A stretch of DNA of 64,000 bases from Mesorhizobium sp. M4B.F.Ca.ET.058.02.1.1 (GCF_003952505.1 NZ_CP034450.1:5477001-5541000), one strand, 5' to 3'; shown: positions 51,701-60,303, numbered from the stretch's first letter. Numbers and translations: made by a program. The notes: generated by a model from the sequence alone, not told the origin.

Positions 51701-52105
51701 ATGGCGGCAAGGGATGTGCTGACGAAGAACCAGTTGTGTGTGCTCGAAAAGCTCGAGGCCGCCAGCGGACCGCTTAGCGCCTACATGCTGCTCGACCAGC
51801 TGCGCGAACGTGGCTTCCGCGCGCCGCTGCAGGTCTATCGCGCGCTTGACACGCTGGTGAAGTCGGGTTTCGTGCACCGGCTGGAGAGCCTCAACTCCTT
51901 CGTTGCCTGCGCCGAGCCGCATGATCACAGCCATTCGATGACCGCCTTCGCCATTTGCGACACATGCGGCCAGGTGACCGAGATGTCCGACCATGATGTC
52001 GACCACCGGCTCGACGAATGGGTGCGCTCGACGGGCTTTGCCGCCAAGAAGGCGGTGATCGAGTTCCGCGGCGTTTGCGCCAAGTGCCGGGCCGAGGCCG
52101 CCTAG
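51701..52105 (+). CDS. Fur family transcriptional regulator, Zur-like
   Basis: 134-residue metal-dependent repressor. Winged helix at about residues 10-75, then a dimerisation domain with the HDHSHS metal site, the CDTCG cysteine pair and a second pair CAKC near the C-terminus. The set matches zinc-responsive Zur more than iron-responsive Fur. ATG 51701 has AGGA upstream. It stands alone here; zinc-uptake genes are not in the window. Confidence 0.85.
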   Translation: MAARDVLTKNQLCVLEKLEAASGPLSAYMLLDQLRERGFRAPLQVYRALDTLVKSGFVHRLESLNSFVACAEPHDHSHSMTAFAICDTCGQVTEMSDHDVDHRLDEWVRSTGFAAKKAVIEFRGVCAKCRAEAA

Positions 52106-52116
52106 GGTCTATTGTT

Positions 52117-52232
52117 CTTCAGGCGAGGCCGGCCTGCAAATGGCGGGCTCCTGCGCTTCGGTGCTCACGTACTTCAAGTACGCTCCGCTCCGGTTCTCGG
52201 ACCCCGCCGTTCTCGGCTCGGCCTGAAACTCA
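52117..52232. repeat. Intergenic repeat, compact copy
   Basis: GGCCGGCCTGCAAATGGCGG, CCTGCGCTTC, GTGCTCACGTACTTCAAGTA and CTCGGCCTGA occur in the same order as in the composite element at 36141-36475 but without the 200-bp insert. It lies between the convergent Zur-like and LysE-family genes. Confidence 0.75.
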
Positions 52233-52254
52233 ACAAACCCGGGAGCGTATCGCT

Positions 52255-52884
52255 TCAGTGCTTGGTCGACCAGGCGAACCAGAACGCGACCAGCGCCAGC
52301 AGCGCTGAAAGCAGCCGTCGGGCAAATCGCTCCCTGCGGGGATCGTTGAGGAACGGTTCCAGCGTCCCCGCCAGAGCGACGATGACGCCGTGAACAGCGG
52401 TCGCGATCGCCACATAGACCGCGCTGAGCAGGACTGTCTGGGAGAGGACCGGCCGTCCGGCATCGACGAAGGTCGGCAGCACGGCGACGTAGAAGACCGC
52501 CGCCTTGGGGTTCAAGAGATTGGTGACGAGTCCGCGCATGAAATGCTTGCCGCGCGCGCCGCCGGCGCTCGATACGACGTCCGTTCCCGCGGTCCAGCCC
52601 TCCCAGGCGAGGTAGAGAAGGAATAGCACCCCGGCCCAGCGAAGTCCCTCGTAGAACGGCCGCGATGCCTGGATCAGTTCGGCGACGCCGAAGGCCGCGA
52701 CCGCGCCGACGGTCGCCAGTCCCAACGCGATACCCGCCACCGTGGCAAAGCCGGCGCGGCGTCCTTCGCTGGCGGAAATCAGCGCCAGATAGGTCATGTT
52801 CGGACCCGGCGTCAGTTCGATCAGCAGGCATGCGAGCGAGAAGGAAAGGACGGTGGCTGTCGAGGGCGGCAGCAACGCGTTCAC
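52255..52884 (-). CDS. LysE family amino-acid/metabolite exporter
   Basis: 209-residue inner-membrane protein with about six hydrophobic segments and the family signature ELTPGPNMTYLALIS near the N-terminus, then LLNPKAAVFYVAVLP. The GTG at 52884 comes directly after the polA stop codon (TGATGTG) with GAGG upstream inside polA; a longer frame overlapping polA is possible but less likely. Probably co-transcribed with polA. Substrate unknown. Confidence 0.87.
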   Translation of the reverse strand: MNALLPPSTATVLSFSLACLLIELTPGPNMTYLALISASEGRRAGFATVAGIALGLATVGAVAAFGVAELIQASRPFYEGLRWAGVLFLLYLAWEGWTAGTDVVSSAGGARGKHFMRGLVTNLLNPKAAVFYVAVLPTFVDAGRPVLSQTVLLSAVYVAIATAVHGVIVALAGTLEPFLNDPRRERFARRLLSALLALVAFWFAWSTKH

Positions 52885-52885
52885 A

Positions 52886-55849
52886 TCAATGCGCCTCGTC
52901 CCAATTGTCGGCGGCCCGCGCATCGACATGCAGCGGCACCGACATCGACACCGCCGGCATCGGCGCGTTCTCCATCACACGGCGCACGACGGGAAGCGTC
53001 GCCTCGACCTCGGCTTCCACCGTCTCGAAGATCAGCTCGTCATGCACCTGCAGCAGCATGCGGGCCGACAGGCCGGCCTTCTCCAGCGCCTCCTCCATAT
53101 GCACCATGGCGCGGCGGATGATGTCGGCGGCGGTGCCCTGCAGCCTGGCGTTTATCGAGGCGCGCTCGTTGAAGGCGCGGATGGAGGGATTGGAGGCTCT
53201 TATCTCCGGATAGTGGATGCGGCGGCCGAAGATGGTTTCGACATAGCCATATTCGCGGGCGTAGGCCTTGGTCGCCTCGATATAGTCGCGGATGCCCGGG
53301 AAGCGCTCGAAATATTTCTTGATGTAGGCGCCGGCCTCCTCGCGCGGGATCGATAGTTGGTTGGCAAGACCGAAGGCCGAAATGCCGTAGATGATGCCGA
53401 AATTGATCGCCTTGGCGCGGCGGCGCACCTCCGAAGGCATGCCTTCGACCGGCACGTTGAACATCTCGGATGCCGTGATGGCGTGGATGTCGGCGCCGTC
53501 GGCGAAGGCCTGCTTCAGCTGCGGGATCTCGGCAACATGGGCGAGCACCCGCAATTCGATCTGGCTGTAGTCGGCAGAGACCAGCTTGTGGCCCTTTTCG
53601 GCAATGAAGGCGGTCCTGATCTTGCGCCCCTCGGCGGTACGCACCGGGATGTTCTGCAGATTGGGGTCGGAGGACGAGAGACGTCCAGTTGTCGTCGCCG
53701 CCAGCGCATAGGAGGTGTGGACGCGCTTCGTGTCGGGGTGGATGAAGCCAGGCAGCGCGTCGGTATAGGTCGATTTCAGTTTGGTGAGCTGGCGCCAGTC
53801 AACGATCTTGCGCGGCAGTTCATGGCCTTCGGCGGCAAGGTCCTCCAGGAGCTGCGCCGATGTCGACCATTGGCCGGTCTTGGTCTTGGAGCCGCCCGGC
53901 AGGCCCATCTTGCCGAACAAAATGTCGCCGAGCTGTTTCGGCGAGCCGATGTTGATGCGCTCGCCGACGATGCCGTAGATCTCCTCCTCAACGCGGGCGG
54001 CACCCTGCGCCAGCTCGCCCGACAGCCGGGAGAGGATCTGTCGGTCGACGGAGATGCCGCGCTGCTCCATCCGCGCCAGCACCGGCACCAGCGGCCGTTC
54101 CAGCCGCTCATAGACGGAAACGAGGCCCTTGGCGGCAAGCCTGGGCTTCAGCACCTGCCAGAGCCTCAGCGTGATATCGGCCTGCCCGGCGGCGTAGGCG
54201 GTCGCGCGCTCGATATCGACTTGATCGAAGCCGACGGCGCTTTTCCCCGATCCGGCAAGCTCCTTCTTGGAGGCCGGGGCGTGGCCCAGCCATTTTTCCG
54301 AGAGGCCGGCCAGGTCGTGGCCGCCGGACGTGCCGGCATCAAGCACATAGGAGATCAGCATCGTGTCGTCGAATGGGCCGATCTCGATGCCGTGGCGGCT
54401 CATCACGACGATGTCGTATTTCAGGTCCTGCACGATCTTGAGAACGGACCCGTCCTGCAAGAGAGGCTTCAGCAGCGCCAATGCCTCGCGGACGGGGATC
54501 TGGTTCTCCAGCATGCCGCCGCCCAGCAAGTCGCCGGTGCCGCTCTTGTGGACGAGCGGCAGATAGGCGGCGCGGCCGGGCGCGACCGCCATGGACAGGC
54601 CGATCAACTCGGCCTGCATCGGGTCGGGCGAGCTGGCCTCGGTGTCGAAGGCGAGGACACCGGCTTCCCGTGCCTCGGCGATCCAGGCCGTCAGCGCCGC
54701 CGCATCGCGAATGGCGACATAGGCCGACGTGTCGATCTTGCGCGCCGCCGCCTGTTCCAGGCGAAGCGCCGAGAGCAGGGAAGGGGTGTCGCCCTGCGGC
54801 GGCGCGTCTTCTGCCCGGATGGCCGGCGCTGGCTTGTCGGCGTCGTTGCCGGCGGGCGTGGACCGTGCTGCCGGCGGCGCGCCGGCTCCGACATCGGGTC
54901 CGTGCGCGGTATCGGCGCGCTCGATGGTGACGGCGGCGGCCTGGACGTCGCCGATCTCGGTTCCGGTCGCTTCGGCGACGCGGCGGGTCAGCGTGGTGAA
55001 TTCCATGGTTTTGAGGAAGCCGATCAGCTTCGGCCCGTCCGGCGCGTGCAGCTCGAAGTCGCCGAGCCCCTCGGCGACCGGCACGTCGTTCTTCAGCGTC
55101 ACCAGCTGGCGCGAGATGCGCGCCTTGTCGGCATTGGCGATGATCGATTCCCGCCGCTTCTCCTGCTTGATCTCGGCGGCGCGCGCCAGCAGCGCGTCGA
55201 GGTCGCCGAACTGCTCCAGGAGCTGCGCCGCCGTCTTCGGCCCGATGCCGGGCACGCCCGGCACATTGTCGACCGAGTCGCCGGTGAGCGCCTGCAGGTC
55301 GATCATCTTCTCCGGCGGCACGCCCCATTTCTCGATCACTTCGGGGATGCCGATCTGGCGATCCTTCATCGGGTCGTACATGCCGACCGTGGGACCGACC
55401 AGCTGCATCAGATCCTTGTCGGAGGAGATGATAGTGGTGTCGCCGCCAGCCTCGCAGGCAAGCCGGCAATAAGTGGCGATGAGGTCGTCGGCCTCGAAGC
55501 CCTCCATCTCGATGCAGGGAAGATTGAAAGCCGTGGTCGCCTGGCGGATCAGGCCGAACTGCGGGATCAGGTCCTCTGGCGGTGCCGAGCGGTTGGCCTT
55601 GTATTCGGGGTAGAGCTCGTTGCGGAAGGTCTTCGAGGAATAGTCGAAGATGACGGCGAAATGCGTCGGCACCACGCCGACATCGGTGTTGCGGGCATCC
55701 TGCATCAGCTTCCACACCATGTTGCAGAAGCCGAGCACCGCATTGGTGGGCAAGCCGTCGGATTTGCGATTGAGCGGCGGCAGCGCGTGATAGGCGCGGA
55801 AAATGTAGCCGGAGCCGTCGACGAGGAAGAGATGATCGCCTTTTTTCAT
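52886..55849 (-). CDS. polA: DNA polymerase I
   Basis: 987-residue three-domain polymerase used in repair and Okazaki-fragment processing. The 5'-3' exonuclease domain (about 1-300) has FLVDGSGYIFRAYHA and GDSVDNVPGVPGIGPKTAAQ. The 3'-5' proofreading domain (about 380-580) keeps FDTEAS, QDLKYD and YAAGQAD. The polymerase domain (about 600-985) has motif A SADYSQIELR, motif B RRRAKAINFGIIYG and motif C LQVHDELIFE. ATG 55849 (MKKGDHLF) is chosen over an upstream frame extension. Confidence 0.97.
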   Translation of the reverse strand: MKKGDHLFLVDGSGYIFRAYHALPPLNRKSDGLPTNAVLGFCNMVWKLMQDARNTDVGVVPTHFAVIFDYSSKTFRNELYPEYKANRSAPPEDLIPQFGLIRQATTAFNLPCIEMEGFEADDLIATYCRLACEAGGDTTIISSDKDLMQLVGPTVGMYDPMKDRQIGIPEVIEKWGVPPEKMIDLQALTGDSVDNVPGVPGIGPKTAAQLLEQFGDLDALLARAAEIKQEKRRESIIANADKARISRQLVTLKNDVPVAEGLGDFELHAPDGPKLIGFLKTMEFTTLTRRVAEATGTEIGDVQAAAVTIERADTAHGPDVGAGAPPAARSTPAGNDADKPAPAIRAEDAPPQGDTPSLLSALRLEQAAARKIDTSAYVAIRDAAALTAWIAEAREAGVLAFDTEASSPDPMQAELIGLSMAVAPGRAAYLPLVHKSGTGDLLGGGMLENQIPVREALALLKPLLQDGSVLKIVQDLKYDIVVMSRHGIEIGPFDDTMLISYVLDAGTSGGHDLAGLSEKWLGHAPASKKELAGSGKSAVGFDQVDIERATAYAAGQADITLRLWQVLKPRLAAKGLVSVYERLERPLVPVLARMEQRGISVDRQILSRLSGELAQGAARVEEEIYGIVGERINIGSPKQLGDILFGKMGLPGGSKTKTGQWSTSAQLLEDLAAEGHELPRKIVDWRQLTKLKSTYTDALPGFIHPDTKRVHTSYALAATTTGRLSSSDPNLQNIPVRTAEGRKIRTAFIAEKGHKLVSADYSQIELRVLAHVAEIPQLKQAFADGADIHAITASEMFNVPVEGMPSEVRRRAKAINFGIIYGISAFGLANQLSIPREEAGAYIKKYFERFPGIRDYIEATKAYAREYGYVETIFGRRIHYPEIRASNPSIRAFNERASINARLQGTAADIIRRAMVHMEEALEKAGLSARMLLQVHDELIFETVEAEVEATLPVVRRVMENAPMPAVSMSVPLHVDARAADNWDEAH

Positions 55850-55991
55850 GCCGGCAGGGATAGCGCGGCCAGACGGCGCGGTCCATGCCAAAGGCGGCTG
55901 AAACTACCGGTTCCGGCAACACCCTGACAGAGGCTGCCGCCGAATGATCCGGCCACTCACGGGCATGTTACAAAAGTGTAATACTGGTGCC

Positions 55992-56022
55992 CTTGAATCG
56001 CCACGTTCACAGACCCAAATAA
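55992..56022 (+). promoter_or_regulatory. Promoter candidate for the sRNA beside polA
   Basis: CTTGAA (55992-55997) and AAATAA (56017-56022) are spaced by 19 bp, close to the alphaproteobacterial CTTGAC/CTATAT pattern. They predict a start near 56028, just before the first sRNA hairpin. Confidence 0.45.
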
Positions 56023-56027
56023 GGTCC

Positions 56028-56168
56028 ATCGGCAGTTTTCGCCGAAGTCCGGAGCAAGGCCCGTCCCCCGCCTATCCCGGACAACTGCGGCAGCCTATCC
56101 CCCTCTCCGGGCTGCCGCAACGTTTCGAGTAAGGCCGCCGTGGTTCCCCTCCACCACGGCGGCTTTTT
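56028..56168 (+). ncRNA. abcR: AbcR/alpha-r15-like trans-acting small RNA
   Basis: About 140 nt between polA and the M20 peptidase gene without a coding frame. Three stem-loops can be drawn: GTCCGG/CCGGAC (56047-56082), GCGGCAGCC/GGCTGCCGC (56087-56118) and the terminator GCCGCCGTGG/CCACGGCGGC (56134-56163) followed by five T. All three loops are C-rich (CCGTCCCCCG, TATCCCCCTC, TTCCCCT) and could pair with Shine-Dalgarno sequences. The place next to polA and this loop design match the rhizobial AbcR (alpha-r15) RNAs, which repress ABC-transporter mRNAs with Hfq. Confidence 0.75.
56134..56168 (+). terminator. Rho-independent terminator of the sRNA
   Basis: A perfect 10-bp GC stem (56134-56143 with 56154-56163) followed by TTTTT. 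No protein gene precedes it on this strand, which is the main clue that a non-coding transcript ends here. Confidence 0.85.
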
Positions 56169-56292
56169 CGTCTTCAGGTCAGACATATCGGTCTGAATGT
56201 TTTTCCGCTGCCAAACGCTGGTCCAACGTTCCCGGCTTTTCGTTTTCGGCTCGTCCCTTTAGGGTCGGCGCAAAATCGAAAGGCTTCAGACA

Positions 56293-57678
56293 ATGTCCAG
56301 AATCTCCCCCGTCCTCGATCGTCTCGACCAGAATCTCGACCAGAGCCTCGAGCGCCTGTTCGGCCTGCTCGGCATCAAGTCGATCTCCACCGACCCGGCC
56401 TTTGCCGAGGATTGCCACAAGGCGGCGGAATGGCTGGTGGCCGAGCTGAAGCTGATCGGCTTCGACGCCAGCGTGCGCGACACGCCCGGCCATCCGATGG
56501 TGGTGGCGCATCACGACGGGCCAGCGGGCGCGCCGCATGTGCTGTTCTACGGCCATTACGACGTGCAGCCGGTCGATCCGATCGAATTGTGGGAAAGCGA
56601 TCCATTCGCGCCGGCGATCAAGGAGATCGAGCCTGGCCGCAAGATAATCACCGGCCGCGGTTCGGCCGACGACAAGGGGCAGTTGATGACCTTCGTCGAG
56701 GCCTGCCGCGCCTGGAAGCAGGTGCATGGCGGCCTGCCTTGCCGCATCACCATCCTGTTCGAGGGCGAGGAAGAGTCCGGCTCGCCGTCGTTGAAGCCGT
56801 TCCTCGCGGCCAATGCCGCCGAGCTCAAGACCGACTTCGCGCTCGTCTGCGACACCGGCATGTGGGATCGCGAGACGCCCTCCATCTGCGTGTCGCTGCG
56901 CGGCATGGTCGGCGAGGAAATCACCGTCAAAGCGGCCGATCGCGACCTGCATTCGGGGCTCTATGGCGGGGCTGCCGCCAATCCGATCCGGATCCTGGCC
57001 GGGATCCTGGCCGATATCCACGACAAGGATGGGCGCATCACCATCCCGGGCTTCTATGACGGTGTCGAGGAGACGCCGTCGCAGGTGCTGAAGTCGTGGG
57101 AAACGCTCGGCGAGACCGCCGAGAGCTTCCTCGGGCCGATCGGCCTGTCGATCCTCGCCGGCGAAAAGGGCCGCTCGGTGCTCGAACTGACCTGGGCGCG
57201 GCCGACGGCGGAGTTCAACGGCATTATCGGCGGCTATACCGGCAAGGGCTTCAAGACGGTGATCGCGGCGGAGGCCTCGGCCAAGGTGTCGTTCCGCCTC
57301 GTCCACAAGCAGGACCCCGAGAAGATCCGGGCTGCGTTCCAGGCTTTCGTTCAAGAACGCATCCCGGCTGACTGCTCGGTCGAATTCCATCCGCATGGCG
57401 GCTCGCCGGCGATCAAGCTCTCCTACGACTCGCCGTTCCTGGCCAAGGCCAAGGAGGCGCTGTCCGACGAATGGGCGAAACAGGCGGTGATCACCGGCGG
57501 CGGCGGCTCGATCCCCGTGGTCGGCGATTTCCAGACCTATCTCGGCCTGGAGTCGCTGCTGGTCGGCTTCGGTCTCGACGATGACCGCATTCACTCGCCC
57601 AACGAGAAATACGAGCTCACTTCGTTCCACAAAGGGCAGCGCTCCTGGGCCCGTATTCTCGACGCGCTGACGCGCTGA
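56293..57678 (+). CDS. M20 family metallopeptidase (dipeptidase)
   Basis: 461-residue cytoplasmic zinc peptidase. Metal-site motifs are visible: FYGHYDVQPVD, GRGSADDKGQL with the bridging Asp, FEGEEESGS with the general-base Glu, and CDTGMWD. The dimerisation domain lies at about 190-350. Family members cut dipeptides or N-acyl amino acids. It starts about 125 bp after the sRNA terminator. Confidence 0.92.
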   Translation: MSRISPVLDRLDQNLDQSLERLFGLLGIKSISTDPAFAEDCHKAAEWLVAELKLIGFDASVRDTPGHPMVVAHHDGPAGAPHVLFYGHYDVQPVDPIELWESDPFAPAIKEIEPGRKIITGRGSADDKGQLMTFVEACRAWKQVHGGLPCRITILFEGEEESGSPSLKPFLAANAAELKTDFALVCDTGMWDRETPSICVSLRGMVGEEITVKAADRDLHSGLYGGAAANPIRILAGILADIHDKDGRITIPGFYDGVEETPSQVLKSWETLGETAESFLGPIGLSILAGEKGRSVLELTWARPTAEFNGIIGGYTGKGFKTVIAAEASAKVSFRLVHKQDPEKIRAAFQAFVQERIPADCSVEFHPHGGSPAIKLSYDSPFLAKAKEALSDEWAKQAVITGGGGSIPVVGDFQTYLGLESLLVGFGLDDDRIHSPNEKYELTSFHKGQRSWARILDALTR

Positions 57679-57762
57679 GGGGTCGAAAGACAAGTTTTTG
57701 TTGATTTTTCGTCGGATCGCGGTGAGGACGAAACGAACAGCGCAGGCCGCGATCCGGAGACA

Positions 57763-58386
57763 ATGATGAGCGACATCCGCTTCCACAAGAACGACTTGCC
57801 CGACCTGTCCCACTACAATGTCGGGGCAGTGGCCATCGACACCGAGACGTTGGGTTTGAACCCGCATCGCGATCGTCTCTGCGTGGTGCAGATCTCGCCG
57901 GGCGACGGCAGCGCCGACGTCATCCAGATCGCGCCCGGCCAGAAGAAGGCGCCGAACCTGGTCAGCCTGCTCCGCAACCGCAGCGTCACCAAGCTGTTCC
58001 ATTACGGCCGCTTCGACATCGCCGTGCTCTACAACGCCTTCGGCGTCGTGGCGGAACCAGTGTTCTGCACCAAGATAGCCTCGCGCTTGACCCGCACCTA
58101 TACCGACCGGCATGGGCTGAAGGACATTTGCGGCGAGCTTCTCGGAGTCACCTTGTCGAAGGTACAGCAATCGTCGGACTGGGCGGCGGAGACCCTGTCG
58201 CCGGAACAGCTCGAATATGCCGCCTCCGACGTACTCTATCTGCACCGGCTGCGCGAGGTGCTGGCCGCCCGGCTGGCGCGCGAGGGCCGCACGAAGGAGG
58301 CCGACGCCTGCTTCCGCTTCCTGCCGACGCGTGCCAAACTAGACCTGATGGGCTGGGGCGAGGAGGATATCTTCGCCCATAGCTGA
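57763..58386 (+). CDS. rnd: Ribonuclease D-type 3'-5' exonuclease
   Basis: 207-residue protein consisting only of the DEDD exonuclease domain, without the C-terminal HRDC domains of E. coli RNase D, as is usual in the short alphaproteobacterial form. Motifs: AIDTETLGL (Exo I), FHYGRFDIAVLY (Exo II) and YAASDVLYL (Exo III with Tyr). ATG codons at 57763 and 57766 are both usable after GGAGACA. It trims the 3' ends of tRNA and other stable RNAs. Confidence 0.9.
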   Translation: MMSDIRFHKNDLPDLSHYNVGAVAIDTETLGLNPHRDRLCVVQISPGDGSADVIQIAPGQKKAPNLVSLLRNRSVTKLFHYGRFDIAVLYNAFGVVAEPVFCTKIASRLTRTYTDRHGLKDICGELLGVTLSKVQQSSDWAAETLSPEQLEYAASDVLYLHRLREVLAARLAREGRTKEADACFRFLPTRAKLDLMGWGEEDIFAHS

Positions 58387-58403
58387 CGGCCTCGGAGGAC
58401 GAC

Positions 58404-58604
58404 ATGGCGGAGAGGAAACCGATAGCAACCGCGCCGACCGACGGCTCCAAGGTCACCGTCTACTGGAAGGACGGCAATGGGGTGATCAACGAGTCGATCG
58501 CGCAATTTCGCGACGGCGGCTGGTGGACCTATATCGACAGCACCACGCAGAAAAAGGTCGAGCCGACCAGCTGGCGGCCTGCCGTAAGCGACGATGACGA
58601 CTAG
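58404..58604 (+). CDS. Small conserved-type protein of unknown function
   Basis: 66-residue soluble protein starting MAERKPIATAPTDGSKVTVY, with WKDGNG, FRDGGWW and EPTSWRP segments reminiscent of small DUF551-like proteins. It starts 17 bp after the RNase D gene and could be co-transcribed. Function not known. Confidence 0.65.
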   Translation: MAERKPIATAPTDGSKVTVYWKDGNGVINESIAQFRDGGWWTYIDSTTQKKVEPTSWRPAVSDDDD

Positions 58605-58612
58605 GGGGCTAT

Positions 58613-58745
58613 TGATATTCAGGTGATGCCGGCCTGCAATGGTGGATTCCTGCGCTTCCGGTACTCACGGACCCAAAAGTCCGCTCCATTGCGGTTATCG
58701 GAATCCACCATCTTCGGCTCGGCCTGACCTGAATCTCAACAGCCT
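58613..58745. repeat. Intergenic repeat, divergent third copy
   Basis: GCCGGCCTGCAATGGTGGAT...CCTGCGCTTCCGGTACTCAC...CTCGGCCTGACCTGA follows the same plan as the elements at 36141-36475 and 52117-52232, with internal ATGGTGGATTCC/GGAATCCACCAT pairing. This third copy has changed in the core (CACGGACCCAAAAGTCCG instead of CACGTACTTCAAGTACG) while keeping the hairpin. Confidence 0.7.
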
Positions 58746-58887
58746 CTGGAGCAATTACAGGAAAGGCGGCGCGGATGAGCTGGTCGCTGGCGGGCGGGGT
58801 TGCTTTGGCTTAGCCTGAACCCGTTGATATCGAGGCCGATTCGGGGGGCGCGCCCCGGCGTCGCCCTCCTGCTCAGAGGAAAGCTCA

Positions 58888-59142
58888 ATGGGTATCGAAA
58901 GCCTTCTCATCTTCATCATCATCGGCGCCATCGCCGGCTGGCTCGCCGGCCTCGTCGTGTCGGGCTTCGGCTTCGGCCTGATCGGTAACATCATCGTCGG
59001 CATCATCGGCGCCTTCATCGCCGGCTGGCTGTTCCCGAGGCTCGGCTTTGCCATAGGCGGCGGCATACTCGCCGCCATCATCAATGCCACGCTCGGCGCC
59101 ATCATCCTGCTGCTGGTGGTCAAGGTGTTGAAGCGAGCGTGA
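58888..59142 (+). CDS. GlsB/YeaQ/YmgE family membrane protein
   Basis: 84-residue inner-membrane protein of three hydrophobic, glycine-rich helices (LIFIIIGAIAGWLAGLVVSG; NIIVGIIGAFIAGWLF; AIINATLGAIILLLVV), the transglycosylase-associated protein pattern. Members are often stress-induced. GAGGAAAGC lies in front of the ATG. It stands alone. Confidence 0.88.
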   Translation: MGIESLLIFIIIGAIAGWLAGLVVSGFGFGLIGNIIVGIIGAFIAGWLFPRLGFAIGGGILAAIINATLGAIILLLVVKVLKRA

Positions 59143-59211
59143 GGCCCGACCGCGAAAGCGCGTCGTGCTGAAACAGAGTCAGGCGACGCGCTTTAGGTCT
59201 TTTGTTTTTGT

Positions 59212-59265
59212 GCATGCCATTATCCCAAAACCGATGCGCACTTTTTGGTCGAGATGCATTAGAAG
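59212..59265. repeat. Palindromic intergenic repeat
   Basis: TGCATGCCATTATCCCAAAA and TTTTTGGTCGAGATGCA form imperfect arms around CCGATGCGCAC. This is the rhizobial repeat class with a CCAAAA/TTTTGG inner stem. It lies just before the ribosome-binding site of the 48-residue protein. Confidence 0.6.
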
Positions 59266-59274
59266 GGACGCGCC

Positions 59275-59421
59275 GTGAAGCAGAACATGCTCTATCTGAT
59301 CATCGGCGCGCTGCTGGTCGTGGTCATCGCGCTCGGCGTCTATGTCTACCGCGAGCAAACCCGGCCGAAGGGCGTCGAGCTCAAGATCGACGACAAGGGC
59401 ATTTCGATCCAGCAGAATTGA
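59275..59421 (+). CDS. Small single-pass membrane protein (48 residues)
   Basis: GTG start after GAAGGGA, coding for KQNMLYLIIGALLVVVIALG as a membrane helix, then a short tail (VYVYREQTRPKGVELKIDDK, ending GISIQQN). The hydrophobic helix plus a charged, beta-prone tail resembles small conserved proteins found in rhizobia. Function unknown. Confidence 0.7.
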   Translation: MKQNMLYLIIGALLVVVIALGVYVYREQTRPKGVELKIDDKGISIQQN

Positions 59422-59426
59422 CGAAA

Positions 59427-59463
59427 GGGTCGGCGCCACCGGCCTTGACGGTGGCGGCGACCC
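59427..59463 (+). terminator. GC-rich hairpin after the 48-residue protein gene
   Basis: GGGTCGGCGCCACCG pairs with CGGTGGCGGCGACCC with one mismatch around a short loop. No T-run follows, so it is a weak terminator or RNA-stability structure. Confidence 0.45.
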
Positions 59464-59626
59464 GTGAGGATGGCGGGCAAGGCCACCGCAACTTCGCAAC
59501 AAGGCTGACGCCGCTAGGAACCGCTGCGCTATTCCCGGCGCTGCGCGAACCCCTGGGCTTTTGCAACCGCCGCGCTACTTCCCTTTCGTGGACCCGGTTC
59601 ACTGATTGGCAGATTGGGAGGTTTTC

Positions 59627-59947
59627 ATGGATCGCCGATTATTCTTGACGGGAATGCTGGGCTTGGCGGGGGCGGCCGCAGTCGTCAGCGCGGTTCGGCC
59701 CATCAGCGCCGTGGCCGGCATTCCGGACGCGGGAAGCGGTATCCTCGACGAGCTCGAGGCGCAGGACAGGCAGGCCTGGGAGGACGACGGCACCGAAGCG
59801 GATCTGCAAACCGTCTCGCATCGCTATTGGCGCCGGCGCAGGAGACGGCGGCGCGCCTGGAGACGTTACTGCCGCACCTACTGGCGGTACGGCCGCCTGC
59901 GCAGGCGCTGCTATCGCCGGCGCGTCTGGATCTGGTTCCGGCTTTAG
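59627..59947 (+). CDS. Exported arginine-rich small protein
   Basis: 106-residue protein. The N-terminus (MDRRLFLTGMLGLAGAAAVV) looks like a short Tat-type signal with paired Arg, followed by an acidic spacer (DELEAQDRQAWEDDGTEAD) and an extremely basic Arg/Tyr/Trp-rich tail from about residue 66 (RYWRRRRRRRRAWRRY and onward). TTGGGAGG is ideally spaced before the ATG. The tail resembles protamine-like or nucleic-acid/LPS-binding peptides. Function unknown. Confidence 0.75.
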   Translation: MDRRLFLTGMLGLAGAAAVVSAVRPISAVAGIPDAGSGILDELEAQDRQAWEDDGTEADLQTVSHRYWRRRRRRRRAWRRYCRTYWRYGRLRRRCYRRRVWIWFRL

Positions 59948-60303
59948 CCATTAGGCGCTGATCCTGCCCCGGCCGGATGGTCGCGCCGGGGCAGGGTGTT
60001 GATCGCCGGTTCAAACATGCAGCGCGCCGCCAACGCGCGGCGGATAACAGGACGAGGCGCCAGAAAGCATGGGCAACAGCGGCCGCGACGAGCACCAAGC
60101 CGGTGCCTCGCCAAGCATTTGATTATCAATCCTTTTCAAATTCTACCGACTTGACTCGCCCCTAAGGCCACGACCGCCGCAATAGGTCCTACGGATCCTG
60201 GCGTAGTGCGTCGATGGCCAGCGGCGAAAGCGCCCCTGAACCTCATCGGACTTGAGAAGAGCTGCTGCAAGCAAGCATCGCGACGTCGCGAGTCGTGAGC
60301 CGA
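59948..60303. other. Intergenic region without recognised gene
   Basis: About 360 bp between the Arg-rich protein gene and the permease promoter. It contains GC-rich stretches (around 59965-60000) and an AT-rich stretch at 60115-60150, but no RNA gene or credible coding frame could be supported. Confidence 0.4.

Noticed and set aside
53357..55927. 856-codon plus-strand open frame opposite polA
   Set aside because: Mirror frame of polA. No domain motifs and no start signal; polA motifs A, B and C on the other strand are unambiguous.
55944..56132. 62-codon frame starting in the polA-M20 peptidase gap
   Set aside because: It overlaps the sRNA hairpins, has no ribosome-binding site and a low-complexity product; the structured non-coding RNA explains the region better.
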